Shown in pieces: positions 1 to 9,817 of a stretch of DNA of 64,000 bases. The stretch spans positions 62,001-126,000 of the forward strand of contig JAPDKB010000004.1 in assembly GCA_029258795.1 (NCBI GenBank), read 5' to 3'. The first letter of the stretch is position 1, and each line of letters opens with the position of its first letter. The stretch comes from an archaeon. Its GTDB lineage: Archaea > EX4484-52 > WAPT01. The notes beneath the pieces were generated by a model that was given only the letters and a program-made list of their open reading frames with translations, did not search any database and was not told the DNA's origin. The translations under genes were made by a program, and so were the position numbers.

Positions 1-1058
1 GGGACATCATCTCCGCTGTGGTCCTTCAAGCAGCACGGTGTTGAGTGATCTCCCGTCACAACCTTCAGGCATTTTGTGTTTTCAAGCTTAGAAAACGCAT
101 CGTCAAACTTCTCTATGAACCTCTTTTTTCCAATGGCATCGCCATCATGCCCGAAGAGATCGGTGGCTTTAACATGCAGGAAAACAAAATCGTATTTTTT
201 GAGGGCTCTTTTTGCTGCTTCAACCTTCGCACAAACATCCGTTTCCTTTGTGCCTGTAGCGCCCCTCACCTCCAGAACATTCATGCCAAGGAACCTTGCT
301 ATACCTTTGTAAAGCCCCGTCCCCGCTATACAGCAGGCTTTCAGCCCGTACCTCTCCTTGAAACTTTCAACATGTTTATGTTGAGCAGCACCCCTTATCA
401 AAATGTAATTTGCAGGGAGCAGACCCTTTCTGATGCGCTCTTTGTTCACCTCATGCCTCTCCAGAATCTCATGCACCTTTTTTACATACTCTTCCAGCAG
501 CTTTGCAAGATTCCTTGCCCCACTCTCCTTACTCACAGCCCTGATTTTTCTAGGTTTGACACCAGTCTTGTGCGGGTCATTCCCCTTCACATTTTTGCTT
601 ATGTTTTCACCTCTGACCACAAGCACAGCCCTGTGCTCCACTCCCGCCTTCAGAATGAACTTCACACCACCAATCTCCATGGTGAGGTCCTTTTCAAAAA
701 CACTCACATCCTTTATCCTCCCAGCTCTTCTATCCACAATCTTTCCGTCCTTCATCGTTGCGAAGTTGACGCGGAATGCGACATCTCCTTCCTTCAGCTT
801 GAAGTTAACACCGAGAGCTTCAGGCACCCCCCTGCCCGGATAAAACTTTTCTAATGGATGGTAGCCAAAAAGCTCGAAATGCGCCGGTCCAGATTCCACC
901 ACCACACCCGGCTCAATGGGAGTGTGGAACCCACACATCCCCTCTCTTGCAAGAAAATCCAGAAATGGTGTGGAAGCAGCTTCCAAGGGTGTCTCGCCAT
1001 AAAGCTCCTTGCAGGGCCTGTCTCCCAATCCATCCAGAATGGTGAAGAGAATTTTCAT
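1..1058 (-). CDS. apgM: 2,3-bisphosphoglycerate-independent phosphoglycerate mutase, archaeal type (3' end outside window)
   Basis: My own reverse-strand translation from ATG at 1058: MKILFTILDGLGDRPCKELYGETPLEAASTPFLDFLAREGMCGFHTPIEPGVVVESGPAHFELFGYHPLEKFYPGRGVPEALG...VTGDHSTPCCLKDHSGDDVP. Runs off the left edge, so it is absent from the ORF track. Confidence 0.86.
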   Translation of the reverse strand, partial: MKILFTILDGLGDRPCKELYGETPLEAASTPFLDFLAREGMCGFHTPIEPGVVVESGPAHFELFGYHPLEKFYPGRGVPEALGVNFKLKEGDVAFRVNFATMKDGKIVDRRAGRIKDVSVFEKDLTMEIGGVKFILKAGVEHRAVLVVRGENISKNVKGNDPHKTGVKPRKIRAVSKESGARNLAKLLEEYVKKVHEILERHEVNKERIRKGLLPANYILIRGAAQHKHVESFKERYGLKACCIAGTGLYKGIARFLGMNVLEVRGATGTKETDVCAKVEAAKRALKKYDFVFLHVKATDLFGHDGDAIGKKRFIEKFDDAFSKLENTKCLKVVTGDHSTPCCLKDHSGDDV

Positions 1059-1101
1059 GATAAAAAAAGTTATTCTTTTTTTATATTAAGTTTTCTGTTT
1101 A

Positions 1102-1428
1102 TCAGCTACACTTACACTTTAGTGTTGCATCTCCTAATAAAACATCCTTACATGTGTCCTTTACTCCACTCACAGAACAACTAATTCCTTTGTTTTCACA
1201 TAGATTTTTACACTCACCCTTTGCTATATCGCTTGGATCTGCATTCGGACTGGTAGAACACGCTCCCAACACACAGGTTTTACATGCTTGTAGTTCCTCT
1301 TGAGGCACAGTATTTTGAAGGGGCTGCATCCCTCCACCAAAAATACCTATAAGAACCATGGCAACCACTATCAGAACTACAGCAGCTATAACCAAGGTTA
1401 GTGGTGCAGATAAAGCCCTCCTAGCCAT
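1102..1428 (-). CDS. small Cys-rich pilin-like secreted protein (N-terminal hydrophobic pilin-type segment)
   Basis: MARRALSAPLTLVIAAVVLIVVAMVLIGIFGGG followed by a Cys-rich domain (CKTCVLGACS...CKNLCENKGISC...CKCS). Confidence 0.55.
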   Translation of the reverse strand: MARRALSAPLTLVIAAVVLIVVAMVLIGIFGGGMQPLQNTVPQEELQACKTCVLGACSTSPNADPSDIAKGECKNLCENKGISCSVSGVKDTCKDVLLGDATLKCKCS

Positions 1429-1450
1429 ACCCTTCTATTAGAGCGGAGGT

Positions 1451-1460
1451 TATATATAAA
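1451..1460 (+). promoter_or_regulatory. TATA-box-like element upstream of tRNA-Pro
   Basis: tatatataaa about 37-46 nt 5' of the tRNA start. Confidence 0.4.
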
Positions 1461-1496
1461 AATTTCGTTGATAATATGATGTTGTCTTGGGTTCTT

Positions 1497-1601
1497 GGGG
1501 CCGTAGTGTAGCTTGGTTATCACTCCAGCCCGGGGCGCTGGCAACCCCGGTTCAAAAGCTAGGTTAAAGCGGTAAAGCTGAAAATCCGGGCGGCCCCACC
1601 A
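1497..1601 (+). tRNA. tRNA-Pro(GGG), CCA encoded, interrupted by a T-loop intron
   Basis: Acceptor GGGGCCG/CGGCCCC, anticodon stem CCAGC/GCTGG with loop CCGGGGC, T-stem CCCGG/CCGGG, discriminator A plus CCA. Confidence 0.92.
1557..1584 (+). other. predicted 28-nt BHB intron in the tRNA-Pro T-loop (position 59/60)
   Basis: CCCGG-TTCA-AAA-GCT...AGC-TGAA-AAT-CCGGG: outer helix = T-stem, central helix TTCA:TGAA, 3-nt bulges AAA and AAT. Splicing gives TTCAAAT. Confidence 0.87.
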
Positions 1602-1604
1602 AAT

Positions 1605-1841
1605 TCAAAATCCTTTTTTCATTCCAACCTTCTCACTCTTCCATCTTTCAACATGCCCCTCCTCATCCAGCAGAAGGAGCTCAACCCCATCATCATTTAT
1701 CATCAGCTTGCAGCTTATCCTGCCGTTCGTTATCTTTATGGCTCCAGCTACGGGATGGGGTAAGAGTATCTTGTGCTTTACAACATCATAATTATCATCA
1801 AAACAGTTGGCTTCTATCAGCAAAGCTTTTCTGGCCATCAC
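1605..1841 (-). CDS. hypothetical protein, 78 aa
   Basis: ORF between tRNA-Pro and the HerA-like gene, no strong family signal. Confidence 0.4.
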   Translation of the reverse strand: MMARKALLIEANCFDDNYDVVKHKILLPHPVAGAIKITNGRISCKLMINDDGVELLLLDEEGHVERWKSEKVGMKKGF

Positions 1842-1931
1842 CCCACCTTTTCACCAATTTTGTTACTTATTAATAATAACACCTTAAATTTAAAAACCTT
1901 CTCAACACCCGCCACAATTCAACTTTTTGGT

Positions 1932-4025
1932 TTACAGCTCAACAGAAACGAACTTACTGGCTTTTTTCACTCCTTCCACCGTGTTCACGCGAAACAGAAT
2001 GCCCGAAACCTTCTCCTTTTTCTTAAGTTGTGCTAAGCTCTGAAGGAAAGCGTTCAAACACCTATCATCTTTAACCACAACCACATTTACCTCTTTACCC
2101 ATCTTCAGCATTTCTTCCAGCGCATCCTTGCCCGTATCAAATAAAATGAAAATCCTTCTGTTTCCCTTGGAAAACATTACAAGATGATTTGACACGTGTT
2201 CAGCTATAAACCCCCTTCTCTTCATCATTTCAACCATGTCATCCAGAGGCCTGGTATCGCATCCTTCATCACTCACATCTCCAAACATACTGATAACAGC
2301 ATCTCTCCATGCATCCTTCACAAAATATATGTGTGCATTCTGCCCGCTCACCCTCATCCCCTCAAAATCAACCACACCCAAATTTAGCATATCATCCATG
2401 AGCTTTCTGAAGGTCGTGCCCGAAATACCCATGTCCTTGTAGAGCTGTGAGGCTTTGGCCGCATCACAGTTAATGAGTTTTCTCAGCATAGCCAGCTGTC
2501 TTGCGTTCAGCTCATTTTTCAGCTTCTCAACCCGCTCATCCAAAACACCATCTCTGGATGCACCTTTTTCTTTACCCACGAGATCGTTATCCTTCTCCTC
2601 ACTCTCCTCATCTTTCTCCACACCAACCTCAACAAACTCTTTCATGGACTCCCTCACTTCCTCATCAGAAACGCTGCCCTTCTCCACGCTAACTTTTGGA
2701 AACCTGACCAAGAAGGGCTTCGTGAATTCTATCTTTCTGCAGAACACCATACCCTCTCCAATCCTCAACCTCCTCAGGAAATCCTTCTCCTCCTCGCTTG
2801 CAAGGTTGAGCATGCTCGCAGCATCATCAACATCTGAAGCTTGTTTTGTCTCAAGCCCCAGGTTCATATAAACCTGCGTTGAGGTGTTACCTAAAGCGGT
2901 GTAAGAAACGAGCGAGGGGTGCTGATCAGTATAAACTATACCCACTCCCAGCTCCCTTATCTCTCTGAAAATAACATCCGTTACGGTTTCTGTCCCGAGC
3001 TTCTTCGTTTTCTCTCTGTTCAGAATGTGATGTGCCTCCTCCACCACCATGATGCCATTTAGCTTTTCCTTCTTCCCGTTGACCAGCAACCAATCCCTGA
3101 GCCATTGAAGTATGATCTCAATGAAAAAGGTTCTGTCGTTGGAGGAGAGAGCATCAAGCTCCAGCACCGTTATGTTCGGCTGGAAGAAGAGCTCTGCAGG
3201 ATTGTAGCTGGTTTTGGGGTTGAACGCCTCTCCTATCTCTCTGAAGCAGAGGGAGTCAAGCGCTCTTTTGGCCGTTGCAGCCCAGTTTCTCTCTCTGGCT
3301 GATGCAAACTCCGCCTCGTTCGCATAAATCCAAGCCCTGATATCCTTCAGCTTTATTTCTCGTCCTTCAGCCATACTTTCCAGTTCATCGAGGGCGCGCA
3401 ACACAATGTATCTGCCACCACCCATCATCCAGTAAGCATGATCAAAGATTTCAGCAAATTCCTTGCTCCACTGGGAGAATGGAACGTTTTCTGGCGGCTT
3501 AACCGGGTTGAAGTAGAATGGCACAACGTTCCTGCCAACTGTATAGACACGCAGCTTGTCCCTAAGCTCATCAAGCCGCATCAGATCCCTGTAGTTCCTC
3601 TTGGAGAAATCGAACACAACCACAGGAATATCAAGCTTGGCAAGCTCTACCAATAAGTGCTGCACCAGGTTGGTTTTTCCGTAACCAGTTGAACCAAAAA
3701 TCCCCACATGATGAAGGAAAACCTCCGGATCAAGTTTGAAGGGGTAGAGTTTCACTCCTCCATAAACCACATCTCCGAAGTGCAGCTTTCCATTACACGC
3801 AACCTCTTTTGGAGGTGGTTCAAAAACAACCATGTCCTTCTCAGGCATTATGGAAAGCATAGCAGCTTTCACCGCATCCACCAGATCCATCAGCAAGCTT
3901 CTGGTTTTTTCATCTCCCGCAAGATAAAGCACTTCCATATCCACAACTTTATCCCTACCTATCAGAGGAGCAAGTTTCTTAACTTCCTTTAGAAACTCGT
4001 GTCTCTGTGTAACTTCCATAATCAT
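1932..4025 (-). CDS. HerA-like (DUF87) ATPase with C-terminal helix-turn-helix region
   Basis: Walker A FGSTGYGKTNL, Walker B IMVVEEAHHIL, HerA-type TDQHPSLVSYTALGNTSTQVYMNLG. Confidence 0.85.
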   Translation of the reverse strand: MIMEVTQRHEFLKEVKKLAPLIGRDKVVDMEVLYLAGDEKTRSLLMDLVDAVKAAMLSIMPEKDMVVFEPPPKEVACNGKLHFGDVVYGGVKLYPFKLDPEVFLHHVGIFGSTGYGKTNLVQHLLVELAKLDIPVVVFDFSKRNYRDLMRLDELRDKLRVYTVGRNVVPFYFNPVKPPENVPFSQWSKEFAEIFDHAYWMMGGGRYIVLRALDELESMAEGREIKLKDIRAWIYANEAEFASARERNWAATAKRALDSLCFREIGEAFNPKTSYNPAELFFQPNITVLELDALSSNDRTFFIEIILQWLRDWLLVNGKKEKLNGIMVVEEAHHILNREKTKKLGTETVTDVIFREIRELGVGIVYTDQHPSLVSYTALGNTSTQVYMNLGLETKQASDVDDAASMLNLASEEEKDFLRRLRIGEGMVFCRKIEFTKPFLVRFPKVSVEKGSVSDEEVRESMKEFVEVGVEKDEESEEKDNDLVGKEKGASRDGVLDERVEKLKNELNARQLAMLRKLINCDAAKASQLYKDMGISGTTFRKLMDDMLNLGVVDFEGMRVSGQNAHIYFVKDAWRDAVISMFGDVSDEGCDTRPLDDMVEMMKRRGFIAEHVSNHLVMFSKGNRRIFILFDTGKDALEEMLKMGKEVNVVVVKDDRCLNAFLQSLAQLKKKEKVSGILFRVNTVEGVKKASKFVSVEL

Positions 4026-4768
4026 TCACCGCCAACTATACCCCTTATCTTGGAGAGGATGTAGTACTGCTCCTCAAGAACATTCAGCTCGTTGGTTATG
4101 GTGGTCACATCCCTCCAGTAGCTGACCTCCTCCCTCCTCAACTGCGATTTAAGTGCTGAGATATCTGCCATCACATCCCTTATGTCTTCCGGTTTGCTCA
4201 TCTTAGCCATCAAACCCTCCTTTTCCTTGATCTCCGCGTTTATGTCATTCACAATCTTTTCATGTATCTCCTTCCTTTTGGAAAGAGCATCCCTGAGGTC
4301 CTTTATCCTCTTTTCCAGAAACCTGCATCTTTCAGCTATGCTTCCAGCAACTTCCTCAACCTTCAGCTTCAGCTCTTCCAGCTCTTCTGTTGTCTCAACT
4401 TCCAGAGTGGTGGGGTGAACATGCACATCCCTTTTGACAACCTTTTCAACTTTCGGGGCTTGTTCTTTCCAAACATTGGCTGGGGAGTGCATGAACTGCT
4501 CTGAAGAAGCAATTGTCATCTCCCTATAAATTTTTTCCAAACTTTCGGAATCCTTGTATGTGTACCTATCATCATTCATGCCGCACACCAGTCCCAAGCG
4601 TCCCAACTTTAACTTCAGAACGAAATCATTTAAAAATGTTAGATACAATCTGTAATCCAACCAACCAACAACTATGTATGGACTCCGCTGAGACGCTAAG
4701 ACAAGTGTGATATTTCTACCTATCTTCTTCCCAATCTCAACCCTCTCCGTTCTCGAGGCCTTCTTCAC
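4022..4768 (-). CDS. coiled-coil protein, probable partner of the HerA-like ATPase
   Basis: 248 aa, long Glu/Lys heptad-like region, 4-bp ATGA overlap with the HerA-like ORF. Confidence 0.7.
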   Translation of the reverse strand: MKKASRTERVEIGKKIGRNITLVLASQRSPYIVVGWLDYRLYLTFLNDFVLKLKLGRLGLVCGMNDDRYTYKDSESLEKIYREMTIASSEQFMHSPANVWKEQAPKVEKVVKRDVHVHPTTLEVETTEELEELKLKVEEVAGSIAERCRFLEKRIKDLRDALSKRKEIHEKIVNDINAEIKEKEGLMAKMSKPEDIRDVMADISALKSQLRREEVSYWRDVTTITNELNVLEEQYYILSKIRGIVGGE

Positions 4769-4826
4769 CTCTTGGCCATATTTGGGCTGAGAGGTGAAAG
4801 GCGAGAAACGGAAGGAGGGAGAAGGA

Positions 4827-5150
4827 ATGAAACATGCGAATGGTCCGGTGGTTGGAGTGTGTATTGAGTGTGTGAAGAAGAGGGTGGCTCAAAACGGAGG
4901 ACTTGAGCTGTGCGAAAAATGCCAGAAATATCGGGAAAAAATTGATAGAGCTATAGAAACTGGTGAACTTCTGCCAGCAAATCTTTTATGCCCATATTGC
5001 ATAGAACACAACAGGATAGGCTTGGTTAGAATCGTGGGCCCATCTGAAGCAATAAATGGCAGCTCTCCAGTTAAAATGGAGGCCGACTGCGACGGATGCG
5101 GACATACTTACGAAGTGCTCGATGGTCCTGTACCAATAACCGTGAGGTGA
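4827..5150 (+). CDS. small zinc-ribbon protein
   Basis: Four Cys pairs: CIEC, CEKC, CPYC, CDGC. SD-like ggaggga before ATG at 4827. Confidence 0.6.
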   Translation: MKHANGPVVGVCIECVKKRVAQNGGLELCEKCQKYREKIDRAIETGELLPANLLCPYCIEHNRIGLVRIVGPSEAINGSSPVKMEADCDGCGHTYEVLDGPVPITVR

Positions 5151-5156
5151 AGCGCC

Positions 5157-5480
5157 ATGCAGGAGACCATTGAGCACATTTTCTCAATTTTTAATGGAGG
5201 CAAGGAGCTTTTCGGAATTCCGCTAACAAGCCGTGAAAAGGGGATTCTGAAGAACTTGAAGGAAGTGCCTGAGCAGAAAGAAATCGGATTGTTGGCATAC
5301 AGCATAAAAGAGAAGTTTGGTGTGAGTGAGCACATTGCGGCTTGCGCAGCTTTCTGCATAGCCCTCAAAAAGATAGAAGTGACATCGATTCTGACGAGAA
5401 GACTTAGCAAATCAGATAGGGAGTGGGTTTCTGTTATAAAAACGGAGTACTCGCGAAAGAGGGTCAAGGGTATTCTCTGA
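5157..5480 (+). CDS. hypothetical protein, 107 aa
   Basis: ATG preceded by GAGGTGA SD-like element, operon-like with the preceding ORF. Confidence 0.6.
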   Translation: MQETIEHIFSIFNGGKELFGIPLTSREKGILKNLKEVPEQKEIGLLAYSIKEKFGVSEHIAACAAFCIALKKIEVTSILTRRLSKSDREWVSVIKTEYSRKRVKGIL

Positions 5481-5507
5481 CCCTTCCTATTTTTTATTTT
5501 TCATTTT

Positions 5508-5521
5508 AGGAAATTTTTCCC
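5508..5521 (+). repeat. recurrent post-gene palindromic motif, copy 1 (AGGAAATTTTTCCC)
   Basis: Preceded by CTATTTTTTATTTTTCATTTT; matches copies at 27959 and 24006 (reverse strand). Confidence 0.5.
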
Positions 5522-5614
5522 ATTTATACTCTCAATATATTTAAATAATGAAATACCAAAAAAGAGAGAGGAGTGTGCAACATTCATAAAGATTTTTCGT
5601 GAGGGTATATAACT

Positions 5615-8600
5615 ATGGTGAGCAGAGAGCAACATTTCACTCTTGTTGTCTGGACCTCGCTCTTACTTGTTCTGCTCGCTACTCGATCGTTTGCGACGGG
5701 CTTTTTAATAGCGACTCCAGAACCCTCAACGCCGTGTTACAACCAATCTTTTTACTCAACCGCACAAAATTTAGCTTCGGAATTTAACACAACGCTGGTG
5801 GAATTTAATTGCACAAACATGTCAACACTTAAAACTGCTTTGAGCTCGTATTTTTTGAACTATACAATGCTATATGTTGTTATGCATCCCGCCAATTTGA
5901 CTCCGGATTTCCTCGATGCGCTGTACCTCTCGTTAAAAAATGTTGATGATGACCCCTACTTGGACTTCGCTTACTCCATCATAACCGGCAAGGACAACAC
6001 CACCGCGTACAACTTTTTCAAGAGGAACGCTTATGGTTTTTCATCATCCCAACTCTACATCTCCTGTCCGGCTGAAACCTGCGTTCATGAGGCCAACTAC
6101 CTCCTGTCTCTCTATCCCTCGGCCATGCACCACTTCCACCCGAATGCAACCGCATCCAACCTTCAGAACAACTTCTTCGGCGAGGGTTCAAAGCACTGGC
6201 TCTTTTTGTGTTCAAACAAATCAACAAGCTCCGAGGTGTACATGGACGGCAACTCCCAACTTTATGCGAACTCAAGCTTGAGGTGGTTCGCAACCGATGG
6301 AGGAGCACTTGAGATGGCAAACACCGTGGCATTCCTGCCAACCTCCTACTCGGCAAGAATTGCTGGCACATCCTCCAACCCCAGCGAGATAGGTGCAAAT
6401 CCAGCGGGAAGTGGCGTTTCATCCCTCTTGATGTCATTCACGAATGAGGGTTCCCTCTACTTTGGCTTGCACTCCTCCAAACCGTCTGGCTTGAATGCAA
6501 TCTTCACACCAGTGCTCAACGAGCTGTTTTCAGGAAGGGAGAGTGCTCTTGGAGCGGTTAAGCTTCTGAAGGACTATCTCATTCTGATGGAAGAAATGGA
6601 AGGTGGTGTGAACACAACTCTAATCGACTTTCTGGCCTCCAATCCGGTTATAGCGGGAAGAGACATCAGCATTGATAACGAGAAAACTAACGCACCATAC
6701 TCCTATGCCATGGACAAAGTTCAGATCAATGCAACCGTGCCCGTCTCAGCAGATATATGGTGGAACACGACCGTCAACGTGACTTTCAGCTCAGCTTCAC
6801 CTTTGGTTGAATGCAGCACTTCTGGATGCATCTTCAAACCTTCCCCATTAACTCTCTGGATGATAAACGCAAGCACTGAAAACAGCACATACAACATTAC
6901 TTTCGTTGCAGCCATACCGGGCAGAATAACACCGGAAAACAGCATTATCAATATAACCGATCTGTGGATTGAAAGCACGCCAACCACTCTTAAGGCGTTC
7001 AAGCTCGTGACCAACACAACATCATACACGCTGAGCGTCGCTGATGACGTGACCAGAAACAGAGCTATGATTGGGCATGACGAAAACTCAATAATCTTTG
7101 CCCTGCTCACCACACCCAACCAGAGCTTGAGCACACAAACAGTAAAGTTCACAGCACGGTACTACACCCGTGGAATAACAATGGATGTTGTCAGCGAGAG
7201 ATGCTCCGACAACAGAACGGAGGTGAGGATCAAGCTGTTCAACCCATTAAGCGTCTCTGTAGAGAACGTCACTTTCAATTACACTCTTCCGAGCTATGCT
7301 GTGCTGAGAGACGTTATCAACGCTTCATACGCTCTCAACGGAAACGTTGTGAACATGCGAATACCATCTTTACCTCCGGGAGAGACGTACATCACACTTA
7401 TCTATGAGTCGAGGATTTCCATGATCAACCACACATTCTCAAGACCAACTAAAACTTACAACAGGGGAGAAACGCCCGGTTTCAACATAACTTTGGATTA
7501 TAACGGAAGCGCGTCCATCAACCTCACCCTGCGGGCCATAGACGCTCTGAACACCAACTTCTGGAACTACACCGACAGTGTTTCGTTCACAAACTCGATC
7601 GAGCTCAATTACACCACAACCCAGCTCTCCGCTAACCATCCAGACGGTGTGAACACGATCATAATCGAAATCTATGACAACTCCAGCGGAAAGATCCTCA
7701 ACAACTACACCATAACATTCACATCAACATCACAGCTGAAACTGGTCTCATCCAATGGAACCATCAGCCTTAGCAAGGATGCGTACACAAACGCATCCAA
7801 GAAGTATTTTTATTTTGTTGCTGATTCAGTGTCCATAACCGGCTCGGTCAGAAACTACAACAATGGAAATGTGAGCAACGCAAGTGTGACCGCTACCATT
7901 GCCGAGATCAACGTTACGAACAGCACCCAGACAACCTCAAAGGGAGAGTACATAGTGTATTTGTCGTGGAACACATCTTATGTCGGAAGCGCCACATTGA
8001 GGGTGTGTGCAGTGGATGATTACAACAACTCCGCCTGTTACTCCCTCAGCATCAGCATAACCAGAAAGCTCAGCAATGCCTGCCCATCCTTCAACGTAAC
8101 CCCTACAGCGCATAACGAATACGTGTTCAACGATGAGGATGAGATTTTCCTTATGGTTAGCGCTGTTGATCCTGATGGAAATCCAGTTTATGGAGCGGAT
8201 GTGAAGATAGAGAATCCACAGATAAACACGCAGGGAAGCGTAACTTCCACCACAACGGACGAGGATGGTGCTGCCATCCTCAAAATCATACCGTGGATCG
8301 ATCATGGAAAAGTAACTTTAAACATAAGCGTTACAGACCCACTGAACACATCAAGAAAGATCTACCTCCAGAAGAACTTCACCATTATAGACATAAAGAG
8401 GTGGAGCTACAATGATAACAGCAAGACCATAATCTACAAGCAGGAACCCTCTCCAGCAATAGTGGACGACTATGTTACTCTTTACGGAAACATAACTCTG
8501 AACTACGGAAACACAAGCTTGATAACCTCAAGATTCATTTCGTATGTGCTGATGGCGGAGGGTTCTGATGTGACAGAAGCATCGGATTGCACCATAACTG

Positions 8601-9817
8601 ATTCACCCTCTGGCACGGACAGCACCTTTGCCATTAAGTGCAAACCAAGAATGAAAGCTGAGCATTGCCTGAAAATGAACGTTTCTGTGAGTTATGATGG
8701 CGTCACAATCCATGAGTACAATATCCCTTACTGTTTTGACGTTACTTCCAACCAGAGCACAACCTCCACCACAACCCAACAGAGCACTCAGCAAACAACA
8801 ACCATGTTAAGGACTTGCGATAGTAATGAGGACTGTGAGATGGGAGAATACTGCTCATCAAGCGGTTTTTGCGAGCCCTTGGAATGCGAGAGCAATGAAA
8901 TAATCTACAACCATATGTGCGTGTCTCCCAACGACCTGTACAAATTAGTTATAAATGTGCCAAAACTGGTGATAAAGAAGAATTCATCGGCAGTTTACAA
9001 CATCACCGTCAGGAACACTGGTGTTAAGAGGTTAACTCAGGTTAGTTTACATTTAACCTCCGCGTACGTTTCATGGAAGGGATGGTACGCATTCATCGGC
9101 TCGAACACCGCAAGCGAGATCGAGCCCGCAAAATCCCACACATTCACAATCAAGTTTAAAGTTCCAGCGAATGTGAGTGCGGGCGCTTACCCGATAAAAA
9201 TATGGGTTATGACCAAAGAGAATCTGCAGAAGGGAGTGGAAACCACTCTTTATGTTGCTCCTATAGAGGAGGATATCTTGAGCTTCAATTCCACCGTACA
9301 GGAGTTGCTTTCCAATGTTTCCTTGCTGGAGCAAACCATCCTCGAGCTCATGGAGGAGGATGAGGAGAACACCACTCTATTGAACTCGCAACTTTCGAAA
9401 TTAAAACAAGCTGAGGAATTGCTCAACCAGTCGATTGATTTTGCCAGAAAGAATGATTATCTCTCCGCGTTCATTAAACTGGAAGAAGCGCAAAAAATAC
9501 TGGATGAGGTTAATTCAGCTGTCACTCAAGAGGCAGCCAAAATCGAGACAGAGAAAAATAAAAAAAGAAAATATGCGGTTTACATCACTCTGATTTTGAT
9601 AATTGTGGTTGTGCTCTACTATCTTTGGACACCTCCGAAAGAAGAAGTCAAGTTGACCTATTCTTACCACGGAAGCAAGAAGCGGCATCATGACATAATA
9701 AGCGAGATTAAAAAGCATATCGAGAAGATAAAGAAAGCTCTATCCAAACTTAGCAAATCGGAGGAAAGGACAAGACCTCGCTACAATTACCACAGAAGAA
9801 AGAGGTGGAGCTCTTGA
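5615..9817 (+). CDS. giant surface protein (1400 aa), Ig-like/CARDB-like repeats, C-terminal TM and basic tail
   Basis: N-terminal signal-like segment, many N-x-S/T sites, T/Q linker TTSTTTQQSTQQTTT, Cys-rich CDSNEDCEMGEYCSSSGFC, TM YAVYITLILIIVVVLYYLW, Lys/Arg-rich tail. Confidence 0.85.
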   Translation: MVSREQHFTLVVWTSLLLVLLATRSFATGFLIATPEPSTPCYNQSFYSTAQNLASEFNTTLVEFNCTNMSTLKTALSSYFLNYTMLYVVMHPANLTPDFLDALYLSLKNVDDDPYLDFAYSIITGKDNTTAYNFFKRNAYGFSSSQLYISCPAETCVHEANYLLSLYPSAMHHFHPNATASNLQNNFFGEGSKHWLFLCSNKSTSSEVYMDGNSQLYANSSLRWFATDGGALEMANTVAFLPTSYSARIAGTSSNPSEIGANPAGSGVSSLLMSFTNEGSLYFGLHSSKPSGLNAIFTPVLNELFSGRESALGAVKLLKDYLILMEEMEGGVNTTLIDFLASNPVIAGRDISIDNEKTNAPYSYAMDKVQINATVPVSADIWWNTTVNVTFSSASPLVECSTSGCIFKPSPLTLWMINASTENSTYNITFVAAIPGRITPENSIINITDLWIESTPTTLKAFKLVTNTTSYTLSVADDVTRNRAMIGHDENSIIFALLTTPNQSLSTQTVKFTARYYTRGITMDVVSERCSDNRTEVRIKLFNPLSVSVENVTFNYTLPSYAVLRDVINASYALNGNVVNMRIPSLPPGETYITLIYESRISMINHTFSRPTKTYNRGETPGFNITLDYNGSASINLTLRAIDALNTNFWNYTDSVSFTNSIELNYTTTQLSANHPDGVNTIIIEIYDNSSGKILNNYTITFTSTSQLKLVSSNGTISLSKDAYTNASKKYFYFVADSVSITGSVRNYNNGNVSNASVTATIAEINVTNSTQTTSKGEYIVYLSWNTSYVGSATLRVCAVDDYNNSACYSLSISITRKLSNACPSFNVTPTAHNEYVFNDEDEIFLMVSAVDPDGNPVYGADVKIENPQINTQGSVTSTTTDEDGAAILKIIPWIDHGKVTLNISVTDPLNTSRKIYLQKNFTIIDIKRWSYNDNSKTIIYKQEPSPAIVDDYVTLYGNITLNYGNTSLITSRFISYVLMAEGSDVTEASDCTITDSPSGTDSTFAIKCKPRMKAEHCLKMNVSVSYDGVTIHEYNIPYCFDVTSNQSTTSTTTQQSTQQTTTMLRTCDSNEDCEMGEYCSSSGFCEPLECESNEIIYNHMCVSPNDLYKLVINVPKLVIKKNSSAVYNITVRNTGVKRLTQVSLHLTSAYVSWKGWYAFIGSNTASEIEPAKSHTFTIKFKVPANVSAGAYPIKIWVMTKENLQKGVETTLYVAPIEEDILSFNSTVQELLSNVSLLEQTILELMEEDEENTTLLNSQLSKLKQAEELLNQSIDFARKNDYLSAFIKLEEAQKILDEVNSAVTQEAAKIETEKNKKRKYAVYITLILIIVVVLYYLWTPPKEEVKLTYSYHGSKKRHHDIISEIKKHIEKIKKALSKLSKSEERTRPRYNYHRRKRWSS

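Noticed and set aside
45-854. 269-aa plus-strand ORF at the left edge
   Set aside because: Antisense to the clear apgM reading frame, which spans 1058 to beyond the left edge.
5148-5162. In-frame TGA between ORFs 4827-5150 and 5157-5480
   Set aside because: The downstream ORF has its own ATG with a GAGGTGA SD-like element, so two normal cistrons explain it.
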